DNA of 64,000 nucleotides from Bradyrhizobium diversitatis. GTDB lineage: Bacteria > Pseudomonadota > Alphaproteobacteria > Rhizobiales > Xanthobacteraceae. Location: assembly GCF_016031635.1 (NCBI RefSeq), contig NZ_JACEGD010000029.1, forward strand, positions 1-64,000. The letters run 5' to 3'. A program made the translations under genes and the position numbers. Under the pieces are notes generated by a model. It ran no database searches. It was given only the letters and a program-made list of their open reading frames with translations, and had not been told where the DNA came from. Position 1 is the stretch's first letter; each line of letters begins with the position of its first letter. Positions 55,365 to 63,630 of the stretch are shown here, piece after piece.

Positions 55365-56393
55365 ATGAAATGCATCGTTACTGGCGGCGCCGGTTTCATT
55401 GGCAGCCACCTCGTCGATCGCCTGCTCGACGATGGCCATGAGGTCATCGCGCTCGATAATTTCGTTATCGGACGCGCCGAAAATTTGGCCGCGCGCGCCA
55501 GCTCGAGCCAGTTGAAGGTCGTACGGGCGGACGTCACCGACCTCGACGCGATCAAACCGTATTTCCACGGTGTCGATTGGGTCTTCCATCTCGCGGCACT
55601 GGCTGACATCGTTCCCTCGATCGAGTCCCCGATCCCGTATCACCGCGCCAACGTCGACGGCACGGTCAACGTTCTTGAGGCTGCGCGGCACGCGGGCATC
55701 AGCCGCTTCGTCTATGCGGCGTCATCGTCCTGCTATGGTATCCCCGACGTCTATCCGACGCCGGAGAGTGCCGAGATCCGGCCGATGTATCCCTACGCCC
55801 TCACAAAGAATCTCGGCGAGCAGTGCGTCATGCACTGGTGCCAGGTCTACAAGCTGCCTGCCGTGGCGCTACGCCTGTTCAACGTGTACGGGCCCCGCCA
55901 TCGCACCACGGGCACCTACGGTGCCGTGTTCGGCGTGTTCATGGCGCAGAAGCTCGCGGGCAAGCCCTTCACCGTGGTCGGCGATGGCGAGCAGACCCGC
56001 GACTTCACCTTCGTCAGCGATGTCGCCGATGCCTTCGTGACCGCGGCGCGCTCCGATGTCTCCCATGAGATATTCAACGTCGGTTCGGACAACACCTACA
56101 GCGTCAACCGGCTGGTCGAGCTTCTCGGCGGCGACAAAGTCCATATTCCCAAGCGTCCCGGCGAGCCCGATTGCACCTACGCCGACATCACCAAGATCAA
56201 ACGGGTCCTGAAATGGATGCCGAAGGTGAAGTTCGAGGACGGCGTCGCGACGATGCTGAAGTCGATGGACCAGTACAGGGACGCGCCCCTGTGGACGGTG
56301 GACAAGATCGCCGATGCCACCAAGGACTGGTTCAAATATCTCGGCGACGACGGCGATGCGGCGTCCGGCACTGTGCAGAAGGCGGGCCGTTGA
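55365..56393 (+). CDS. extended SDR NDP-sugar epimerase/dehydratase
   Basis: 342 residues from ATG 55365 (MKCIVTGGAGFIGSHL); an earlier in-frame start is less likely. Cofactor loop GGAGFIG at 7-13, then SSS-type loop and YxxxK as Tyr144-Lys148 in MYPYALTK. The substrate end has VVGDGEQTRDFTFVSDVADA, the common UDP-glucose-4-epimerase style. Acts on a nucleotide sugar; exact reaction not readable. First gene of the plus arm. Confidence 0.88.
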   Translation: MKCIVTGGAGFIGSHLVDRLLDDGHEVIALDNFVIGRAENLAARASSSQLKVVRADVTDLDAIKPYFHGVDWVFHLAALADIVPSIESPIPYHRANVDGTVNVLEAARHAGISRFVYAASSSCYGIPDVYPTPESAEIRPMYPYALTKNLGEQCVMHWCQVYKLPAVALRLFNVYGPRHRTTGTYGAVFGVFMAQKLAGKPFTVVGDGEQTRDFTFVSDVADAFVTAARSDVSHEIFNVGSDNTYSVNRLVELLGGDKVHIPKRPGEPDCTYADITKIKRVLKWMPKVKFEDGVATMLKSMDQYRDAPLWTVDKIADATKDWFKYLGDDGDAASGTVQKAGR

Positions 56394-56477
56394 GCAGACT
56401 CGTTCGACCCCGACATTCGTGCCGCCAACCGATCATTTCCGGGCCGGCCAGACCGACCCGCGCTTTGGATAATTCTC

Positions 56478-58043
56478 ATGGGTAATATTCCGACGGACAA
56501 GCTGACCGTTCATCCGGCACCGCACCAGAAGATCAAGACGGTCGAGGAACTGGGCGAGATCGCGCGGGCCGCGCAGGCCGAGGGCCGGACCGTTGCGCTC
56601 TGCCATGGCGTGTTCGATCTCGTGCATCTCGGCCACGTCCGGCACATCCTGGCGGCACGCAACGAGGCCGATGTGGTCATCGTGACCGTCACGGCGGACC
56701 GCTTCGTCAACAAGGGCCCGGGACGGCCGATCTTTCCGGAGAACATGCGCGCCGAGATGCTGGCCGCGCTCGGCACTGTCGACTGGGTCGGCATCAACCG
56801 GACATCGAGCGCCGAGCCGATCCTCGATACCGTGCGCCCAGACATCTACGTGAAGGGCTCCGACTACGAGAATCCGGAGGATGACGTCACCGGCAAGATC
56901 GCGGTCGAGCGGGAGGCCGTCGAACGCCATGGCGGCCGCATCGTCTTCACCCGCGACGTGACCTTCAGCTCGTCGTCGCTGATGAACCGCTACTTCGACA
57001 TCTACGATCCCCCTCTGCGCGATTACCTCCAGAAGGTGCGCGAAGGCGGTGGCGCCGAGCGCCTGCTGAAGCTGATCGACAAGATCCAGGACATGCACGT
57101 CGTTCTGGTCGGCGATACCATCATCGACGAATACCAGTACGTCACGGCGCTCGGAAAGGCCTCAAAGGAGAACATTGTCGCCACTCTGTTCAAGAACGGC
57201 GAACAATTTGCCGGCGGTGTCATTGCCGCGGCCAATCACGTGGCGAGCTTCTGCAAGTCGGTGGAGATCGTCACGACGCTGGGTGGCAAGGACTACCCCG
57301 AAGAGTTCATCCGCGCGCATGTCCGCCCGAATGTCACGCTCACCCCGATCCGCATTCAGGGCCGCCCGACCACCCGCAAATTGCGGTACGTCGAGATGGG
57401 CTACCTGCACAAGCTGTTCGAAGTCTACACCATGGACGACACGCCGCTCGACGAGGCCGAGCGCAAGGAGATCGACCGCGTCACCGCCGAGCGCGTGCGC
57501 GGCGCCGACGTGGTCATCGTCACCGATTTCGGCCACGGCATGATCGCACCCAGCACGATCGACACGCTGATCGCGAACTCCAAGTTCCTTGCGGTCAACG
57601 CCCAGAGCAACAGCGGAAACCACGGCTACAATCTAATCACGAAATATCCGCGCGCCGACTACGTCTGCATCGACGCGCCGGAAGCGCGCCTGGCGGCCAC
57701 CGACAAGTTCAGCGACATCGCGTCGGTGATCCAGGACCGCCTGCACCGCAAGATCGATTGCGACAACATGATCATCACGCACGGCTCCTTCGGCTGCTAC
57801 CCCTTCTCGTCGAAGACCGGCGTCGCCCGCGTGCCCGCCTTCACCAAGACCGTCGTGGATACCGTCGGTGCCGGCGATGCCTTCCTGACGATTACGGCGC
57901 CGCTGGTGGCAGCCGGCGGCAACATCGAAGACGTCGCCTTCATCGGCAACGCGGCGGGCGCGATCAAGGTGGGCATCGTCGGCCACCGCAGCTCGGTCGA
58001 AAAGGCGCCGCTGGTCAAATTTGTCACCGCGTTATTGAAGTGA
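56478..58043 (+). CDS. bifunctional heptose-type nucleotidyltransferase-kinase with HldE domains in reversed order
   Basis: 521 residues. Residues ~20-170 are a cytidylyltransferase-like domain: CHGVFDLVHLGHVRHIL with HLGH at 50-53 and RPDIYVKGSDY near 120-130. Residues ~205-521 are a PfkB-type kinase: VVLVGDTIIDEY near 208, GGVIAAANHVA, and DTVGAGDAF with GAGDAF at 464-469. Canonical HldE has kinase first and adenylyltransferase second; here the order is swapped in one frame. The two activities would phosphorylate and then nucleotidylate a heptose. All signature residues I can check are intact. The product is probably an NDP-heptose, but its nucleotide and anomer are unknown. Confidence 0.88.
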   Translation: MGNIPTDKLTVHPAPHQKIKTVEELGEIARAAQAEGRTVALCHGVFDLVHLGHVRHILAARNEADVVIVTVTADRFVNKGPGRPIFPENMRAEMLAALGTVDWVGINRTSSAEPILDTVRPDIYVKGSDYENPEDDVTGKIAVEREAVERHGGRIVFTRDVTFSSSSLMNRYFDIYDPPLRDYLQKVREGGGAERLLKLIDKIQDMHVVLVGDTIIDEYQYVTALGKASKENIVATLFKNGEQFAGGVIAAANHVASFCKSVEIVTTLGGKDYPEEFIRAHVRPNVTLTPIRIQGRPTTRKLRYVEMGYLHKLFEVYTMDDTPLDEAERKEIDRVTAERVRGADVVIVTDFGHGMIAPSTIDTLIANSKFLAVNAQSNSGNHGYNLITKYPRADYVCIDAPEARLAATDKFSDIASVIQDRLHRKIDCDNMIITHGSFGCYPFSSKTGVARVPAFTKTVVDTVGAGDAFLTITAPLVAAGGNIEDVAFIGNAAGAIKVGIVGHRSSVEKAPLVKFVTALLK

Positions 58044-58069
58044 CGCGAACGGGAATCTGGAGAACGACA

Positions 58070-59071
58070 GTGATTGGTCAGAAATGGAATGTGATGGTCA
58101 CCGGTGGCGCCGGCTATGTCGGCAGCGTGCTGGTTCCCCAGTTGCTGGCGGCGGGCCACAAGGTCACGGTGCTCGACCTCTTCATGTACGGCGACGACGT
58201 CTTCAACGCCGTTCGCGACAATCCCAATTTGCGCCTGATCAAGGGCGACATCCGCGATGAGGCCGCGATCAACGAGGCCCTGCGCGGCAACAATGCGGTG
58301 ATCCACCTCGCCTGCATCTCCAACGACCCCTCGTTCGAGCTGGATCCGGGGCTCGGCAAGTCCATCAACTACGACTGCTTCCGTCCGATGGTGCGCGCCG
58401 CGAAGAAGGCCGGCATCAAGCGCTTCATCTACGCCTCCTCGTCGAGCGTCTACGGCATCAAGGACGAGGCCGAGGTGACCGAGGAACTGTCCTGCGAGCC
58501 GCTCACCGACTACTCCAAGTTCAAGGCGATGTGCGAGACCGATCTTGCCGACGAAGCCGCATCCGGCTTCGTCACCTGTACGGTTCGTCCCGCCACCGTC
58601 TGCGGCTACGCACCGCGGCAGCGACTCGACGTCGTCGTCAATATCCTCACCAATCTCGCGGTCAACACGGGCCGCATCCGCGTGTTCGGCGGAACGCAGA
58701 AACGGCCCAACCTGCACATCGAGGACATGTCCGCGGCCTATCTGTTCCTGCTCCAGCAGGATGACGCGAAGATCGACGGCAAGACCTACAACATCGGCTA
58801 CGAGAACCACTCGCTGATCAAGATCGCCGACATCGTCAAATCGGTGGTGGGAGACAACGTCGACGTCGCCGTCGAGCCGACCGACGATCTGCGCTCCTAC
58901 CACGTCTCATCGGAGAAGATCCGACGCGAGCTCGGCTTCGCGCCGACGCACACGATCGAGCAGGCCGTGTCCGGTCTCGTCGACGCCTTCAAGGCGGGCC
59001 GCCTGCCGAACTCGCTCAACGACCCCAGGTATTTCAACATCAAGATGATGCAGAACATCAGCCTGAAGTGA
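58070..59071 (+). CDS. extended SDR NDP-sugar epimerase/dehydratase/reductase
   Basis: 333 residues from GTG 58070, with GGAG about eight bases upstream. GGAGYVG at 12-18, SSSSVYG near 123-129, and Tyr148-Lys152 in YSKFK. The end has TEKRPNLHIEDM-like substrate loop (TQKRPNLHIEDMSAAYLFLL). It follows the bifunctional enzyme by 26 bases and overlaps the HAD gene by four (GTGA). Reaction unknown; a different member from the 55365 gene. Confidence 0.87.
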   Translation: MIGQKWNVMVTGGAGYVGSVLVPQLLAAGHKVTVLDLFMYGDDVFNAVRDNPNLRLIKGDIRDEAAINEALRGNNAVIHLACISNDPSFELDPGLGKSINYDCFRPMVRAAKKAGIKRFIYASSSSVYGIKDEAEVTEELSCEPLTDYSKFKAMCETDLADEAASGFVTCTVRPATVCGYAPRQRLDVVVNILTNLAVNTGRIRVFGGTQKRPNLHIEDMSAAYLFLLQQDDAKIDGKTYNIGYENHSLIKIADIVKSVVGDNVDVAVEPTDDLRSYHVSSEKIRRELGFAPTHTIEQAVSGLVDAFKAGRLPNSLNDPRYFNIKMMQNISLK

Positions 59072-59688
59072 GCGGCGTGCGGATCGGCATCGACTTCGAC
59101 AACACGATCATCTGCTACGACAAGGTCTTTGCCGCCGTCGCGCGGCAGCGTGGGCTAGTGCCGGAGGGCTGGGACGGGCTGAAGACCGAGGTGCGGGATT
59201 ATCTGCGATCCCGCGAAGGCGGCGAGCTTGCCTGGCAGGGGCTGCAAGGCTTCGTCTATGGCAAGGGAATTGGCGGCGCCGGGATCTATCCTGGAGTCCG
59301 CGAGTTCCTAGCAACGTGTCGCACGGCCGGCGCGAGCGTCTATATCGTCAGCCACAAGACGCAGTTCGGCCATCAGGATCCCGACCGCGTCGACTTGCGC
59401 GAGGCCGCGCGCGGCTGGTTGAAGGGGGCGGGTCTCATCGACGCCGCCGACGCGGCGCTGGCCGTGGGCAATATCTATTTCGAGGACACGCTGGCGGCCA
59501 AGGTCGAGCGGGTTGCGAGCCTGCAGCTCGATATCTTCATTGACGATCTCGTCGATGTGTTCGAGCAGCCGCATTTTCCGAAGACGACACGATCGATCCT
59601 GTTCACGCAGTCGCGGCCTCCCCATCCTGCTCATTGCGAGCCGATTGCGACCTGGGCCGACATCCACCGCGGAGTGTTCGCGCGATGA
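59068..59688 (+). CDS. HAD-superfamily hydrolase
   Basis: 206 residues from GTG 59068. Motif I is IGIDFDNTI (Asp9, Asp11), a Ser-His-Lys at 95-97 could be motifs II/III, and DIFIDD (Asp159-Asp160) is motif IV. Could be a sugar phosphatase, similar in role to GmhB, though the sequence is not GmhB-like in motif I. It overlaps both neighbours by four bases, so it is firmly in the operon. Confidence 0.8.
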   Translation: MSGVRIGIDFDNTIICYDKVFAAVARQRGLVPEGWDGLKTEVRDYLRSREGGELAWQGLQGFVYGKGIGGAGIYPGVREFLATCRTAGASVYIVSHKTQFGHQDPDRVDLREAARGWLKGAGLIDAADAALAVGNIYFEDTLAAKVERVASLQLDIFIDDLVDVFEQPHFPKTTRSILFTQSRPPHPAHCEPIATWADIHRGVFAR

Positions 59689-60722
59689 GCGAGCCCGACA
59701 TGAGCGTCCAGGATGCGGTCTCGATCGGCGGCCGCCTCTCTGGCGCGCGGGTCGCGGCCGCCCAACCGGCGCGGTCCGGTGGCAACAACCGGGTGTTTCG
59801 GCTGGAGATGGCGGAGGGGCCGCCCCTTGCCCTCAAGCACTATCCGTCCGACGGGCGTGATCGCCTGGGACAGGAATATGACGCGCTCTCGTTTCTGTCG
59901 CGCCACGGCATCACGTCGACGCCGCGGCCGATCGCGAAAGATCCGGCTGCGTTCTGCGCGTTGTATCAATGGTTCGACGGTGATGCGGCAGTTCTGCATC
60001 CCCAGGACGATGATGCCGATCAGCTGGCCGATTTCCTGATCGGGCTGCAACAGCTGCGCAGCGCGGACGGCGCACAGAATTTGCGAAGCGCGTCAGCCAG
60101 CATCTTTTCGCCCGAGGAAGCCATCGCGCAATACGAGCAGCGCCTGGACGGACTACGGCGCGCATCGCAGGATCATCCGAACCTGCGCGCGTTCATGGAC
60201 GGCAGCCTGGTTCCCAGCACCGCCGTCGCAATCCGGCAACTCCGTCGCCGTTATGCGGAACTGGGCCTGGATCCCGCAGCGGCCCTTGCGCCCACCCATC
60301 GTGCATTGAGCCCGTCGGATTTCGGACTGCACAACGCACTGCGCACCGACGACGGCAAATTGCGCTTCATCGACTTCGAGTATTTCGGCTGGGACGACCC
60401 GGTCAAGCTCGTGACCGACACCGCGATCCATCCCGGCAGCGATCTGCCCGCTGCCGGCGCTAACCGATTGATCGAACGGCTCTCGCGCACCTTCGAAGCT
60501 GGGGATGACGCGTTTGCGATCCGCCGTGACGTACTGTATCCTGTGTTCGGGGCGATTTGGTGCCTGATTGTCCTGAATGTCTATTTGCCGGAAAGCCGCT
60601 CCCGGCGTGCCCTGGCTGCGCAAGGTGGCGATCTGACGGTCCGCCTCGCCGGCCAGCTCGACAAAGCCCGCCGGCTCCATCAAACGATTTGCCAACGTGA
60701 TCCAGATCTCACCCCACGCTGA
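59685..60722 (+). CDS. APH-type phosphotransferase (sugar kinase-like)
   Basis: 345 residues from ATG 59685. Aminoglycoside-phosphotransferase fold: Lys51 in LALKHYP, catalytic Asp212 with Asn217 in SPSDFGLHN, and Asp230 in FIDFEYFGWDDP. In sugar clusters such proteins can phosphorylate anomeric or other hydroxyls. Overlaps the HAD gene (ATGA) and the next gene by 26 bases. Substrate inferred only. Confidence 0.85.
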   Translation: MSEPDMSVQDAVSIGGRLSGARVAAAQPARSGGNNRVFRLEMAEGPPLALKHYPSDGRDRLGQEYDALSFLSRHGITSTPRPIAKDPAAFCALYQWFDGDAAVLHPQDDDADQLADFLIGLQQLRSADGAQNLRSASASIFSPEEAIAQYEQRLDGLRRASQDHPNLRAFMDGSLVPSTAVAIRQLRRRYAELGLDPAAALAPTHRALSPSDFGLHNALRTDDGKLRFIDFEYFGWDDPVKLVTDTAIHPGSDLPAAGANRLIERLSRTFEAGDDAFAIRRDVLYPVFGAIWCLIVLNVYLPESRSRRALAAQGGDLTVRLAGQLDKARRLHQTICQRDPDLTPR

Positions 60723-61545
60723 AGCCGCCCTCACCTGCACGCTGGACGAGCGCAGCCTTTATTTGCGCCGCCTGGTCCTCGGTTCTGTCCGCTCTGCCGG
60801 ACGCGGACATGTCGGTCCGGCTCTGTCGTTGATCGAGATGGTCCGCGTGCTCTACGACGACGTGTTGCGGATCGATCCCAAGAACCCGCGCGATCCCGAT
60901 CGCGACCGCGCGATCCTGAGCAAGGGACACGGTTGTCTGGCGCTCTATGCGCTGCTGGCCGATCGCGGCTTCTTTCCCCTGTCGGAGCTGGACGGCTTCT
61001 GCGGGTCCGACAGCATCCTGGGCGGACATCCCGAATACGGCATGGTGCCGGGCGTCGAGGCCTCGACCGGCGCGCTTGGCCACGGCCTGTCGATCGGCGT
61101 AGGCCTCGCGCTCGCAGGGCGCATGCGCGAGCGCAGCTACCGGACCTTCGTGCTGCTCGGCGACGGCGAGATCAACGAGGGATCGGTATGGGAAGCCGCG
61201 ATGGGCGCGGCCAAGCACGGGCTCGACAACCTGGTCGCGATGATCGACTACAACAAGCTCCAGAGCTACGGTCCCACCGACTACGTCCTGCCGCTGGAGC
61301 CGCTTGCGGACAAATGGCGCAGCTTCGGCTTTGCCGTGCAGGAGCTCAACGGCCACGACGTCGGCGCGCTGCGCACCGTCCTGAAGCAGGTCCCGGCCGT
61401 TCCGGGCAAACCCACCGCCATCATCTGCCATACCGTCAAGGGCAAGGGTCTGCCGCCGGCGGAATCCAACGCCGATTGGCATCACAAGAACAAGCTGACC
61501 GACAGCGAGCTCGACGCCATCCGCGTCGCCGTCGGCGATTTTTGA
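60697..61545 (+). CDS. transketolase N-terminal subunit (split, TPP-binding)
   Basis: 282 residues from GTG 60697. Thiamine-diphosphate motif LLGDGEINEGSVWEAA with GDG at 155-157 and Asn186 in MIDYNKLQS; early SKGHGCLALYALL and GGHPEYGMVPGVEASTGALG. Housekeeping transketolase is one ~660-residue chain; this is the separate N-subunit as in archaea and some antibiotic clusters. It overlaps the kinase gene and precedes its partner by 10 bases. Confidence 0.92.
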   Translation: MIQISPHAEAALTCTLDERSLYLRRLVLGSVRSAGRGHVGPALSLIEMVRVLYDDVLRIDPKNPRDPDRDRAILSKGHGCLALYALLADRGFFPLSELDGFCGSDSILGGHPEYGMVPGVEASTGALGHGLSIGVGLALAGRMRERSYRTFVLLGDGEINEGSVWEAAMGAAKHGLDNLVAMIDYNKLQSYGPTDYVLPLEPLADKWRSFGFAVQELNGHDVGALRTVLKQVPAVPGKPTAIICHTVKGKGLPPAESNADWHHKNKLTDSELDAIRVAVGDF

Positions 61546-61555
61546 TCGGCTCCCC

Positions 61556-62515
61556 ATGCGCAACACAGCGATGAACATGGTCCACAAGCTCGCCGCGCGC
61601 GACGAGCGGGTGCTTTACATCGGCTCCGATCCCGGCGCTGGCACCCTGCGCGCGATGAGCAAGGAGTTTCCCAAGCGCCACCTGATCGAGGGCATTTCGG
61701 AAGCGCACATCATCGGCATGTCGGCCGGTCTCGCGATGGAGGGCTTCGTGCCCTACGTCAACACCATCGCGACCTTCCTCACCCGCCGCTGCTACGAGCA
61801 GGTGGCGGTCGATCTCTGCCTGCACAATCTGCCGGTCCGGCTGATCGCCAATGGCGGCGGGCTCGTCTACGCGCCGCTCGGCCCCACGCACCAGGCGATC
61901 GAGGACATCGCCATCATGCGCGCGCTGCCCAACATGACGGTGATCTGCCCGTGCGACGCCGACGAGGCGGCGCGCATGATGGAGCAGACGCTCGACTGGA
62001 AGGGTCCGATCTACATCCGGCTCGGCAAGGGCGGCGATGCCGTCGTTTCCAAGGCCGAGCACGGCTTTGAGATCGGCAAGGCCATCCTGATGCGCCCGCA
62101 GGGCGACGTCCTCCTGGTGACCACCGGCATCATGCTCCAGCGCGCCCTCGCCGCAGCCGACCTGCTGGCCGCGCAAGGCATTCGCGCCGGCATCCTGCAC
62201 ATGCATACCGTGAAACCGCTCGACACCGCCGCCCTGCTGCAGGCGATCCGCGGCACCAGGCTCTTGGTCACGCTGGAGGAGCACGTGCCTTCCGGGGGCC
62301 TCGGCAGTGCGGTCGCGGAGACGCTGATCGACAAGCTCGGTTCGGGCCTGCCGGCGATGCTGCGGCTGTCGCTGCCGGACCGCTTCATGCACAATTACGG
62401 CTCGCAGGACTCGCTCCTGAAGAAGCACGGCCTTTCCGCTGGTGCGATTGCGACCTCGATCGAGCATGCGCTCGCCGCCTCGCGCACCTCCTCCCCTCAA
62501 CTTCATTCCACCTGA
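61556..62515 (+). CDS. transketolase C-terminal subunit (split)
   Basis: 319 residues, ATG 61556. Pyrimidine-binding domain with catalytic Glu49 in LIEGISEAHIIG, then AIEDIAIMRALPNMTVICPC and a C-terminal domain ending after RFMHNYGSQDSLLKKHGLSA. With the preceding gene it forms a complete two-subunit TPP enzyme that could transfer a two-carbon ketol unit. Confidence 0.92.
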   Translation: MRNTAMNMVHKLAARDERVLYIGSDPGAGTLRAMSKEFPKRHLIEGISEAHIIGMSAGLAMEGFVPYVNTIATFLTRRCYEQVAVDLCLHNLPVRLIANGGGLVYAPLGPTHQAIEDIAIMRALPNMTVICPCDADEAARMMEQTLDWKGPIYIRLGKGGDAVVSKAEHGFEIGKAILMRPQGDVLLVTTGIMLQRALAAADLLAAQGIRAGILHMHTVKPLDTAALLQAIRGTRLLVTLEEHVPSGGLGSAVAETLIDKLGSGLPAMLRLSLPDRFMHNYGSQDSLLKKHGLSAGAIATSIEHALAASRTSSPQLHST

Positions 62516-62523
62516 CGGGTCAC

Positions 62524-63630
62524 ATGTACGACGTTCGATATTCCTATCTGCTCGAGCAATTCGCCGACCCCGCTCCGATCCTGGCCGAGATCGGCAGGCT
62601 GGTGGCGACCGGTGACTTCACCCTTGGCAAGCCCGTCGCCGAATTCGAAAAGCGCTTTGCCGAGCTGATCGGCGTGCGTCACGCCATCGGCGTCGGATCG
62701 GGCACCGACGCGCTCAAGCTGCCGCTCAAGGCGCTCGGCATCGGTCATGGCGACGAGGTCATCACCGCCGCCAACACGTTCATCGCCACGGTCGGCGCGA
62801 TCGCGGAGACCGGCGCGACGCCCGTGCTGGTCGACTGCGACGATTCCTTCTGCATGAACGTCGACTACGTCGAAGCCGCGATCACTGAGAAAACCAAGGC
62901 GATCATGCCGGTCCAGCTGACCGGCGAGGTGACGGACATGGGCAAGCTGATGGCGATCGCCCAGCGCCACAATATCCCCGTGGTCGAGGATGCCTGCCAG
63001 GGCATCCTGTCCGAGTTCGCGGGAAAACGCTCGGGCACCCACGGCATCGCCGCCGGCTTCTCGCTGCATCCGCTCAAGAACCTCAACGTCTGGGGCGATG
63101 CCGGCGTCGTCGTCACCAATGACGACGGGATGAACGAGCGGCTCCGCCTCATCCGCAACCACGGCATGAAGAACCGCGACGAGATCGCGATCCTCGGCTG
63201 CAACTCGCGGCTCGATTCCTTGCAGGCCGTGGTCGGCAACTGGCTGATCGGCCAGACCAGCGAGATCACGCGCCGCAGAATCGAGAATGCGGCCTATTAC
63301 GACGCGGGCCTCGCCGGCCTGCCCGGCCTGCGCATCCCGCCGCGCCGGCCCAACGTGAAGCACGTCTACCATCTCTACATGGTGTTCGCCGAACGCCGCG
63401 ACGAGCTCTACAAATACTGCCTGGACAACGGCATCGAGGCGAAGATCCACTATCCGATCCCGCTGTATCAGCAGGAAGGTCTCAAGCATCTCGGCTACGC
63501 GCCCGGCACGTTCCCGGTCACCGACCGCCACGCCAAGGAAGTCGTCAGCTTCCCCGTGGACCAGCATCTGACGCGCGCGCAGCAGGACCGCGTCATCGAG
63601 ACCGTCAGGAAGTTCTGCCATGGACGCTGA
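62524..63630 (+). CDS. DegT/DnrJ/EryC1/StrS-family aminotransferase
   Basis: 368 residues, ATG 62524. PLP fold with GVGSGTDALKLPLKALGIG, VVEDACQGILSEFAGKRSG (Asp156) and the PLP lysine Lys185 in FSLHPLKNLNVWGDAGVV. It would add an amino group to a ketosugar, or act as a PLP dehydratase, since the lysine is present it is not the His-type dehydratase. It follows the transketolase pair by eight bases. Confidence 0.92.
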   Translation: MYDVRYSYLLEQFADPAPILAEIGRLVATGDFTLGKPVAEFEKRFAELIGVRHAIGVGSGTDALKLPLKALGIGHGDEVITAANTFIATVGAIAETGATPVLVDCDDSFCMNVDYVEAAITEKTKAIMPVQLTGEVTDMGKLMAIAQRHNIPVVEDACQGILSEFAGKRSGTHGIAAGFSLHPLKNLNVWGDAGVVVTNDDGMNERLRLIRNHGMKNRDEIAILGCNSRLDSLQAVVGNWLIGQTSEITRRRIENAAYYDAGLAGLPGLRIPPRRPNVKHVYHLYMVFAERRDELYKYCLDNGIEAKIHYPIPLYQQEGLKHLGYAPGTFPVTDRHAKEVVSFPVDQHLTRAQQDRVIETVRKFCHGR

